Positions 52,338-60,447 of a stretch of DNA of 61,374 bases are shown here, in pieces. The notes beneath the pieces are model-generated. The model did no database searches, was not told the DNA's origin, and saw only the letters and a program-made list of their open reading frames with translations. The stretch spans positions 1 through 61,374 of the forward strand of contig CAZMLE010000018.1 in assembly GCA_964567045.1 (NCBI GenBank), in the 5' to 3' direction. The translations under genes and the position numbers were made by a program. Each line of letters opens with the position of its first letter. Position 1 is the first letter of the stretch. This DNA is from JAFNGF01 sp964567045 (GTDB taxonomy: Bacteria; Planctomycetota; Phycisphaerae; Sedimentisphaerales; Anaerobacaceae).

Positions 52338-52380
52338 CGGGGTCTATCTGCCTTGCGGTGGATGGACCCCGATCGTTTTT
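52338..52380 (+). terminator. Terminator of LamG gene 1
   Basis: GGGGTC (52339-52344) pairs with GACCCC about 20 nt on, and GATCGTTTTT follows. A similar GGGGTC...GACCCC hairpin closes LamG gene 2. Confidence 0.6.
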
Positions 52381-52385
52381 ATACC

Positions 52386-52544
52386 TTACCAGAGCTGAAT
52401 TCGGCCATACATAAAAGCCGCGATTACCGCCAGGACTATCATCACAAATGCCAGCTTGAGCAGGCGGCCGTCACGCGAGCGATTGGCGGCTTTGAGCTCC
52501 TGTCTTAGCTGTCTCATCTGGTTTCTGATCTGTCTTATGCTCAT
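52386..52544 (-). CDS. 52-residue helix plus membrane-anchor protein
   Basis: Start MSIRQIRNQMRQLRQ; a basic amphipathic helix (2-25) is followed by one membrane helix (about 27-46, LAFVMIVLAVIAAFM). No ribosome-binding site is clear. It is the only minus-strand gene among the LamG genes. Composition looks protein-like rather than a shadow, since both neighbours lie outside its span, but no family is recognised. Confidence 0.5.
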   Translation of the reverse strand: MSIRQIRNQMRQLRQELKAANRSRDGRLLKLAFVMIVLAVIAAFMYGRIQLW

Positions 52545-52658
52545 ATAGTTGAAAGCCTGAGAATTGAGAAATGAAATCCGAGCTGCCGAGAATCCCGCCA
52601 ACTTCTATGCGCTGTTTTATAGAGCATAAATAATAGCGCTGTGACATGCAAATTTCTC

Positions 52659-52688
52659 TTGAAGTAAAGGCCGATAATATGGTATAAA
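52659..52688 (+). promoter_or_regulatory. Shared-type promoter, LamG gene 2
   Basis: TTGAAG (52659-52664), 18-nt spacer, TATAAA (52683-52688) with extended TGG. The following 100 nt contain a hairpin TTCCTGG...CCAGGAA and CGGGGGCGTCAGGCGGG, closely repeated before LamG gene 3. Confidence 0.75.
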
Positions 52689-52792
52689 TAATTGTCGATT
52701 TTCACCCCCGCGTCTTCCTGGTAGAAGCCAGGAACGGGGGCGTCAGGCGGGTGAAACTTTTGACTTTCAATTATTTTCGAAGGAGGCACATT

Positions 52793-55700
52793 ATGTACAA
52801 GAAACTTTTTTTTGTGTTTTTAATGTCCCTGATGACTGCGAGTACCGCTGTCGCCGAGCTGGTTGCGTACTATCCGCTGAATGAAGGCGCCGGCACCACT
52901 ACCGCAGACGCATCCGGCAAGAACCATAACGGTACCATCCAGGGTACGCCCACTTGAGTGGATGGGCCGCCCGGCTATGGCAAGGCACTGTACTTCAACG
53001 GTCAAAATCCAGCCAGCGGATGGGTCAACTGCGGAACCTGGAACCCTTCTGCCGGAACGGGACAACTGAGCGTTGCCTTCTGGGCGAGATGGGACGGGTC
53101 GATGGGTTCTGATCAATGGCAGGGGCTGGTTGCCAAGAGAGACGACTGGGACTCTACCGGCGCAGGCACACTTAGCATGTGGGAAATTGAGGTCGACGCC
53201 ACTACCAACGTCGTGCACTTTTTCCGGGGCGACAGTTACCCATCAAGTGGGAATTATGTCATGCCTGTGGGACAATGGGTGCATATAGCGGTAACTTTCA
53301 ACGGATCCACCGCGATCTTCTATGTCAACGGCACCCAGACCGGCAGCGGCAGTTTTTCATTCGGCCCAAAAACCGACTCAACGGTCGAGATCGGATGCGA
53401 TAATGCCAGTGGCTACAACAGCTTTAACGGCAGCCTCGATGAGGTACGCCTGTACAACACCGCGCTGACCCCGGCCGAGATTAAGGCCCTTGCCGCCAAA
53501 TATGGTGCAAGCAATCCCACCCCGGCGGACGGTGCGAAGGTTGGCCAGACGTCACTCGCCCTGAGCTGCACGCCGGGGGCATTTGCCGACTCGCACCACG
53601 TGTATTTTGGCGAAAATTATGACGCGGTGTACAACGGCTCCGCGGGCACCGACAAGGGCATACAGACTTTTACGGTTTATTGGGCGCCCGATTTGCAGAT
53701 AGGCAAGACCTATTACTGGCGTGTAGACGAGGTCAGTGCCACGCACCCGGATAGCCCCTGGAGAGGCGCGGTCTGGAGCTTTACCATTCCTCCCAAGACC
53801 GCCTGGCAGCCAAATCCGGCTGACGGCGCCAAGTACGTGGATACCAGCGCGACTTTAAGCTGGTCTGCGGGTCTTGGCGCAATTCTGCACCATGTATATC
53901 TCGGCACCAACCTTGATGCGGTCAAGAACGCAGACACATCCGACACAACCGGCATATACCGCGGTCCTGTGGGATCACCAAGTTATACGTCCCCAACGCT
54001 GGCATTTAACACCGATTACTACTGGCGGATCGATGAATTCGATGCCGTTGCCCCCATGAACAAAGGGCCTGTCTGGAGCTTCACCACCACTTCGCCCGGC
54101 CTGGGCACGATCTTGCGCCAGGTCTGGGAAGATATCGGTGGCGACGCCGTCTCGGACCTTACAGGCGATCCGAAGTACCCGGATAATCCATCGTGGAGCG
54201 ATAGGTTAACGGTGTTCGATTTCTGGGACTTAGGGCTGGAAAATTATGGAAGCCGGCTTCGTGGCTGGCTACATGTGCCGGTCGCAGGCGACTATACGTT
54301 CTGGATCGCCAGTGATAACGGCAGTGAACTATGGCTAAGCAGCGACGATGACCCTGCCAATGCACAAATGATCGCTGCGGTGCCCGGCACCAACTGGACC
54401 GGTCACTACGAGTGGACCAAGTTCCCCGAACAAGAGTCGGCGCCGATGACACTGGAGAGTGGCAGATACTACATCGAGGCCCTAATGAAGGAAGGCACTG
54501 GCGGTGACGGTGTTGCGGTGGCCTGGCAAGGTCCTGGCATCCCGACACGACAAATAATTGCGGGCACTTACTTGAAGCCTTTCGAGGCCTTATGGGCGCT
54601 TGGTCCGAAACCGTCCAATCGGGCAACCGATGTGAGCCAGACGACTGCGCTTAGCTGGAAGCCGGGAGAGAAAGCAGCCAAGCACGACGTGTACTTCGGC
54701 ACGAACGAACAGGCTGTGGCCAACGCCAATACCACGACCGCAGGCATTTATCGAGGCCGGCAGAATCTGGATGCTACCAGTTACGTGATCCCCGAAGCTC
54801 CGCTTGAATGGGCCAAGGCGTACTACTGGCGTATCGATGAGGTCAACGACCTTGAGCCGGCAAGTCCGTGGAAGGGCGCCGTCTGGAGTTTTACCACCGC
54901 CAACTTCATTGTGGTCGATGATTTTGAGGAGTACACGGACGATGTCGACAATAGAATATTCAGGACCTGGCTGGACGGATGGGGTTACACCGAACCGGCG
55001 CCCGGCTATCCTGGCAACGGCACCGGCTCGGCTGTGGGTTACGGTCAGGCGCCCTTTGCTGAGCAGACCATCGTTCATAGCGGCAAGCAGTCAATGCCGC
55101 TGGCTTACGACAACTCCGGTACGGGCGGCAAAGCACGTTACTCGGAGACACAACGCGAGTGGGCTTTGCCACAGGATTGGACCACAAAAGGTGTCAAGGC
55201 ATTAACCCTGTGGTTCCACGGCGATCCGAATAACTCTGCCGAACCATTGTACGTGGCTGTGAAAGATAGTCTCAGCAGAACCAAGGTCGTCACCCACGCG
55301 AATCCGGATGCGGCAATGTCGAATAGCTGGCAGGAGTGGAACATCGACATGAAAGAGTTCATTAGTGCCGGGCTCAATCTAGCCAGCGTGAAGACGATGT
55401 ATATCGGCCTGGGCAACAGGGTTAGTCCCAAGGCCGGCGGCACGGGCACCATATACATTGATGATATTCGGCTGTATCTGCCCAGATGTATCGCATCGGT
55501 CTTGAAGCCGGCTGCCGACCTGAGCGGCAACTGTGTGGTCGATTATCTTGACCTGCAGATGATAGCAAGCAACTGGCTCGCTACGGGAACAGCACCCAAC
55601 GATGCTAAGCTGGTTGCTCATTACACGCTTGATGGCAACTTCAATGACAGCTCCAGTTACGCTGGCTTGCAGAATGGTGACCCTCGCAACGGCGCAGCCA

Positions 55701-56311
55701 TAATCAGTGATGCGGTAAGAGGCCAGGCGGCACACTTCGACGGTGCTGACGACTTCGTTGATTGTGGGACGTTTAACCCGTCGGCGGCAACAGGCCAGCT
55801 CACTGTCGCGCTGTGGGCCAAGTGGAATGGGCTCTCCGGCTTGTACCAGGGCTTGGTCGCCAAAAGAGACACCTGGGCTGCCGCTGATATGATGTGGCAG
55901 ATCGAGGCCAACATCGACAACGGCACGCTCGGATTCTTCCGCGAAGGTAGCTCTCCCTATGATGGTGACCCTGTTCTGCCGGTAGGCGAATGGGCGCACG
56001 TCGCCGCCACCTTCGACGGAACGACCGCCACGTTCTATCTGAATGGCAGGGCAACGGGTTCCGGCAGCTTCTCGTTCGGCTCGGACACCCAGGCGACGGT
56101 CGTGTTCGGCGCTTGTGAGCAGAACGGCGGCAATCCGTTCAACGGCGACCTCGATGAAATCCGCATCTACGACTATGCTCTATCGGCGGCTGAGGTCTTC
56201 TACCTTGCCGAGCCGGCGGTCGACTTGAACAACGATAACAAGGTCAACTTTGCCGACTTTGCTATCCTTGCAGATGCCTGGCTCGACGAGCTGCTCTGGC
56301 CGCAACCGTAA
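52793..56311 (+). pseudogene. Giant secreted LamG/PA14 protein 2, in-frame TGA at codon 55
   Basis: Reads as one 1172-residue protein: signal peptide (MYKKLFFVFLMSLMTASTAVA), LamG (about 23-235), two FN3-like modules (242-430), PA14 (437-596), FN3 (602-700), the DDFEEYTDD module (707-900), dockerin-like DLSGNCVVDYLDL (908-925), LamG (937-1140) and dockerin-like DLNNDNKVNFADF (1143-1155). Codon 55 (52955-52957) is TGA between GTPT and VDGPPGYGKALYF, where LamG domains usually have Trp. Either a nonsense mutation, an error, or read-through; a restart downstream would lack a signal peptide. Promoter and start are intact (GGAGG before ATG). Confidence 0.85.
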
Positions 56312-56336
56312 GCGCACTCCGCAGACTACTATGCAT

Positions 56337-56376
56337 CAATTCGGGGTCCATGCCGATGGGTATGGACCCCGAATTG
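56337..56376 (+). terminator. Strong hairpin after LamG gene 2
   Basis: A perfect 15-bp stem CAATTCGGGGTCCAT / ATGGACCCCGAATTG with a 10-nt loop. No T run follows, so it may act as an mRNA end protector or bidirectional terminator. Confidence 0.6.
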
Positions 56377-56398
56377 CGCTCAGTCCACCAAATTTCTC

Positions 56399-56428
56399 TT
56401 GAAATAGAGGCCGATAATATGGTATAAA
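56399..56428 (+). promoter_or_regulatory. Shared-type promoter, LamG remnant and gene 3
   Basis: TTGAAA (56399-56404), 18-nt spacer, TATAAA (56423-56428), TGG before. The block 56391-56533 is a diverged copy of 52650-52792, including the hairpin and GGAGGC. Confidence 0.75.
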
Positions 56429-56533
56429 TAATTGTGTTATTTTCACCCCGGCGTTTTCCTGGCGGAAGCCAGGAGCGGGGGCGTCAGGCGGGCAAAATTG
56501 TCAATTTTCAGTTATCTTTGAAGGAGGCATATC

Positions 56534-56672
56534 ATGTACAAGAAACTGTTTTCTCTGATTTTTGTGTTCGTGCCGCCGCTGGGTTAGGAACCGGCTGTTT
56601 TTTCGGGGCGGCAGTTACCCAGGCGGATGTGTTGTCCTGCCTGTCGATGAGTGGAAATCAATTGAATTAACC
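56534..56672 (+). pseudogene. LamG gene relic (signal peptide joined to LamG fragment)
   Basis: Starts MYKKLFSLIFVFV as LamG gene 2, then stops at a TAG. The following bases, in other frames, read as the middle of a LamG domain (GCFFGAAVTQADVLSCLSM mirrors the sequence at 53216-53275, where FFRGDSYPS stands). So a deletion removed the rest of a copy of gene 2, leaving its promoter in front of gene 3. Confidence 0.75.
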
Positions 56673-56702
56673 CCTGAGGGGTGAAAGTAAGGAGCAAGTA
56701 TC

Positions 56703-59700
56703 ATGAGAACTCGAGTAGTCTGGTTGGCAGCAGTTTTGTGGATAGGATTCATAGGAATCGGTTCAAGCCACGCACAAGTAAATCTACTGCCCAATGGTGG
56801 CTTTGAGAGCGGGCAGATCGGACCCTACGGGATCTACAATAATGACGGCGCCACCTCGAGCTTCGAGATCGTGACCCAATGCGTGGGCGCGGCCGTTCGC
56901 GAAGGTCCGATTGAGGGAACATACTGCCTGCATGTCGTGGTTCCCGCCGCAGGACTCAACAACTGGTCTGTCGGCATGTCGGACGGAAGCTATACGTTTC
57001 AGCAAGGCAAGAAATACACTTTCTCTGCCTTCCTCAAGTGCAAATCAGGCACGTTGCAAATTCGCTTAAAGCCGGAACGGGCGGCAGATCCATACGAAGG
57101 CTATGGCGATCAGGTCTTCACCATGACCGACGAATGGGTGGAATATAGCCTAACCACTCCTGTCTTTACTGCGGACGTGACTCCCGCCAGCCCTACATTC
57201 CACTTCGCTTTTACAGCCGGCGATTTCTGGATAGATTGCGTAAGATTTTACGAGGGCGACTATGTCCCACCTGAATTGGGGCCACGCCCGCAGGCTCGAA
57301 AGCCTAACCCGGCCGATGGTGCCACCGGCGTGACCACACCGCTGCTTCAGTGGACGGCGGGAGACACCGCTGCGTTCCACGATGTTTACTTCGGCACTAA
57401 TCCGACCCCAGGCCCGGCCGAGTTCAAGATCCGACAGGCCTGGACCGTCTATTGGGCTGGCGCTGTTACGCCGGGAACCACGTACTACTGGCGTATCGAT
57501 GAAATCGAGGTCGACGGCGTTACCAAATACGTCGGCGATGTCTGGAGCTTTACGGCAGCGCCATTGACCGCTTATAATCCCAGCCCACGTGACGGCGCCA
57601 AGTGGGTCGCCACCGATGCGGACCTTAGCTGGTCTGCGGGCGCCACCGGTGTTAAGCACGACGTTTATTTTGGTACCGACCAAGCTGCTGTCGCTAATGG
57701 TACGGGCGGCACATTGAAAAGCAGCCAGCAGGCAACGAAAACCTATGACCCCGGAGCGATGGCACTGGATACGACTTACTACTGGCGGATCGATGAGTAC
57801 GATTCCGGGGGCACTAAGTATCCAGGCAAGGTCTGGAGCTTTACAACGATCAGCGCCAGCGCCGGTATCAGAGGATACTACTTCAACAACATGAATGTAA
57901 CTGGCGCTCCTGTGCTGGTCCGTATAGACCCTACGATCAACTTTAACTGGGGCGATCCTGGCTCTCCGGACCCTGTGGTCAATGTTGATCTATTTTCTGC
58001 TAGATGGGTCGGCGTGGTGGAGGCGCAATACTCTGAGCCTTACACGTTTACCAGCAATAGTGACGACGGAATCCGGGTATGGCTGGACGACGTGCTGATC
58101 ATTGATAGTTGGATAGATCAGTCGCCAACCCTGCATAGCAGCTCGGCCATTAACCTTGTTGCCGGGCAGCGATACGGCGTTCGAGTGGAATACTATGAAA
58201 ATGGGGGCGGCGCAGTGGCACAGCTATACTGGCAGAGTCCTTCCACACCCAGCCAGATAATTCCCGCAGGCGCGTTGCAGCTTCCGCTAACAGCCGGCAA
58301 CCCAAGTCCGCCTAACGGTGCCGTAGATGTCAAGCACACGCCTACGCTTCGCTGGTCGGTAGGTGAGAAAGCTGTTAAGCATAATGTGTACTTCGGCACT
58401 GACGCTGCTGCGGTGGCAAACGCCACTACGGCCTCAGCAGGTATCTATCGAGGCCAGCAGGACCTTGCTGCTAACAGTTGCGTGCCCAGCGAAGCACCGC
58501 TCGCGTGGAACAGCACTTACTACTGGCGAATAGATGAGGTAAACGCCGCCGATACCTGGAAGGGCAGCGTCTGGAGCTTTACTACTGCCAACTTTATCGT
58601 GGTCGATGACTTTGAGGACTATACTGATGACGTTGGCAACAGGATCTTCCAGACCTGGAAGGACGGATGGGGATTCACAGAGCCGGCACCCGGTTATCCC
58701 GGTAACGGGACCGGCTCAAGTGTGGGTTACGCTCAGGCTCCGTTCGCTGAGCAGACTACAGTTCATGGCGGCGGCCAGTCGATGCCGTTGGCTTACGACA
58801 ACAGCGGAACTGGCGGCAAGGCCCGTTACTCAGAGACGGTGCGAGAGTGGGCCTCACCACAGGATTGGACGATAAACAACGTTAAGGCATTGACGCTGTA
58901 TTTCTATGGCGCTGCTGCCAATGTGGCTGAGCAGCTCTACGTGGCGGTGGAAGATAATGCCGGCCACGTTAAGGTCGTGAACCATCCTGATCCGGAGGCA
59001 CTTCAGAACGCCACCTGGCAGGAATGGAACATTGAGCTGACACAATTCAGCGCTGCCGGGGTGAACCTGAAGACTGTCAAGAAGATGTATATTGGCCTGG
59101 GTAACCGGACCAGCCCGAAGGCCGGCGGCACGGGCACGATATACATTGATGATATCGGTGTATATCCCAGCAGATGTGTTCCTTCGATGGGTAAACCCGC
59201 TGCTGATTTGAGCGGCAACTGCATTGTTGACCTGGCTGATGTTGAGATTCTGGCCAATCAATGGCTGGATACTGGTTTCCAGATTACGCCGGTAAATCCT
59301 GGCACTACCGGTTTGATAGCGTACTATCCGTTCGACGGCAACGCCAACGATACGGTTGGTGGCCACAATGGCACCACCAATGGCACGCCGGTCTATGCGA
59401 CAGGTAAGATAGGCCAGGCGATTCTGCTGGACGGTGTTGACGACTATGTCAGCGTTGGCCCTGTTGGCATCAGTGGAGCAGCCGCGAGGACAGTCTCCGG
59501 CTGGGCCAAGTCAAACTCTACCGCGATGCCTGACTGGACAAACATCTTTGGCTTTACCGGTACTGACGACGCCAATCTGAGCGGTAGAAGCTTCGATATC
59601 GAGCTTCGAGGTGGACAGTTGCAGTTCTGCATCCATGTGTACGGCTGGGAGGATAACATTCTCCCGCTCGATCTGGATTGGCATCACCTCGCGGCTACGT

Positions 59701-60029
59701 ACGATGGCACTACGATCAGATGGTACGGTGATGGCCGGTACATCAACAGTTATGAGCGTAGCGGCGCTAACGCGCTCAACACTGAGGACACGGTGCACAT
59801 GGGTAGACGTGGCGACACCGGCGAGGCCGGCAACTTCTTCCCAGGCAAGGTTGATGATGTGAAGATCTGGAACCGCGCATTGACCGGGCCGGAGATTGGC
59901 TGGCTTGCCGGTTACACATCGGCGTTTTCGGTCGCTGCTGATTTGCATCAGGATGGTGTTATCAACTTCAAGGATTTTGCCGTATTGGCGGATGCCTGGC
60001 TCGACGAGCTGCTCTGGCCGCAACCGTAA
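56703..60029 (+). CDS. Giant secreted CBM/PA14/LamG protein 3
   Basis: 1108 residues. Signal peptide (about 5-25). Order: a CBM4/9-like beta-sandwich (26-190; NLLPNGGFESGQIGPYG), two FN3-like modules (200-385), PA14 (388-530; RGYYFNNMN and VRVEYYENGGGAVAQLYW), FN3 (533-630), the DDFEDYTDD module (634-825), dockerin-like DLSGNCIVDLADVE (838-855), LamG (870-1072) and dockerin-like DLHQDGVINFKDF (1080-1092). AAGGAG precedes the start. Likely a surface carbohydrate-binding protein. Its LamG is identical in DNA to that of gene 1 over 428 bp. Confidence 0.9.
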   Translation: MRTRVVWLAAVLWIGFIGIGSSHAQVNLLPNGGFESGQIGPYGIYNNDGATSSFEIVTQCVGAAVREGPIEGTYCLHVVVPAAGLNNWSVGMSDGSYTFQQGKKYTFSAFLKCKSGTLQIRLKPERAADPYEGYGDQVFTMTDEWVEYSLTTPVFTADVTPASPTFHFAFTAGDFWIDCVRFYEGDYVPPELGPRPQARKPNPADGATGVTTPLLQWTAGDTAAFHDVYFGTNPTPGPAEFKIRQAWTVYWAGAVTPGTTYYWRIDEIEVDGVTKYVGDVWSFTAAPLTAYNPSPRDGAKWVATDADLSWSAGATGVKHDVYFGTDQAAVANGTGGTLKSSQQATKTYDPGAMALDTTYYWRIDEYDSGGTKYPGKVWSFTTISASAGIRGYYFNNMNVTGAPVLVRIDPTINFNWGDPGSPDPVVNVDLFSARWVGVVEAQYSEPYTFTSNSDDGIRVWLDDVLIIDSWIDQSPTLHSSSAINLVAGQRYGVRVEYYENGGGAVAQLYWQSPSTPSQIIPAGALQLPLTAGNPSPPNGAVDVKHTPTLRWSVGEKAVKHNVYFGTDAAAVANATTASAGIYRGQQDLAANSCVPSEAPLAWNSTYYWRIDEVNAADTWKGSVWSFTTANFIVVDDFEDYTDDVGNRIFQTWKDGWGFTEPAPGYPGNGTGSSVGYAQAPFAEQTTVHGGGQSMPLAYDNSGTGGKARYSETVREWASPQDWTINNVKALTLYFYGAAANVAEQLYVAVEDNAGHVKVVNHPDPEALQNATWQEWNIELTQFSAAGVNLKTVKKMYIGLGNRTSPKAGGTGTIYIDDIGVYPSRCVPSMGKPAADLSGNCIVDLADVEILANQWLDTGFQITPVNPGTTGLIAYYPFDGNANDTVGGHNGTTNGTPVYATGKIGQAILLDGVDDYVSVGPVGISGAAARTVSGWAKSNSTAMPDWTNIFGFTGTDDANLSGRSFDIELRGGQLQFCIHVYGWEDNILPLDLDWHHLAATYDGTTIRWYGDGRYINSYERSGANALNTEDTVHMGRRGDTGEAGNFFPGKVDDVKIWNRALTGPEIGWLAGYTSAFSVAADLHQDGVINFKDFAVLADAWLDELLWPQP
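59463..59890 (+). repeat. 428-bp duplicated segment, copy B (LamG gene 3)
   Basis: Identical to 51727-52154. The sharp edges of identity suggest gene conversion or a recent transfer between the two genes. Confidence 0.9.
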
Positions 60030-60037
60030 AAGAATGA

Positions 60038-60057
60038 GGTATGCCCTGCATACCCTA
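60038..60057. repeat. REP-like hairpin ending CCCTAC
   Basis: GGTATGC-cct-GCATACC then CTAC, nine bases after the gene 3 stop, matching the place of 52301-52322 after gene 1. Confidence 0.7.
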
Positions 60058-60075
60058 CAGTTTTACGACAACCTG

Positions 60076-60116
60076 GGGCCTGTACCGACCAGTCAGTACA
60101 GGCCCTTGTTATTTTT
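60076..60116 (+). terminator. Terminator of LamG gene 3
   Basis: Stem GGGCCTGTAC / GTACAGGCCC with a 10-nt loop, followed by TTGTTATTTTT. Confidence 0.8.
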
Positions 60117-60225
60117 CCCGCCTAAGGCGCAGCAGCTTGACCGGGTTTGGCGAATGGCTAAGATGGGCCGGTACAATAGTCTCTTATACACAAGAGGCCG
60201 CGCACAACATATAACCTCCGGCGGT

Positions 60226-60438
60226 ATGGGCAAAGACGTTATCTTCGATCTGGATGGCGTTCTGGTGGACACCGGCTGGGCTCATCGGCAAGCATGGTAC
60301 GACCTGGCCGATGAAAATTGTCAATTTTCAATCCTTCGACCCTGCTCAGGACAGGTTTACAATTGTCAATACAGAACCAGCCTTAGAAGAGTTTCCGCAT
60401 CTAATTTCATACCTTTCTTTCTGTCCTCAGGGCAATAA
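60226..60438 (+). pseudogene. Truncated HAD phosphatase/phosphoglucomutase-like gene
   Basis: GKDVIFDLDGVLVDTGWAHRQAWYDLADE is split here as DVIFDLDGVLVDT (HAD motif I with DxD) and AHRQAWYDLADE, typical of beta-phosphoglucomutase-like enzymes of over 200 residues. At 60314 the sequence enters an AATTGTCAATTTTCAATCC repeat with a CTTCGACCC...GCTCAGGACAGG element, and the remaining frame (to 60438) is repeat-derived. The rest of the domain is absent. Confidence 0.75.
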
Positions 60439-60447
60439 ATTGATCCT

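Noticed and set aside
52700..52790. Riboswitch (c-di-GMP type) in the leader of LamG gene 2
   Set aside because: There is a hairpin and a GC-rich run, but I cannot find the conserved loop and receptor sequences of any known class.
45962..56311. Genetic code with TGA as Trp
   Set aside because: Two TGA codons sit at Trp positions, but many sound genes end in TGA (for example hepT, mntA, pcm, the Dam methylase neighbour at 7491) and TGG is used throughout.
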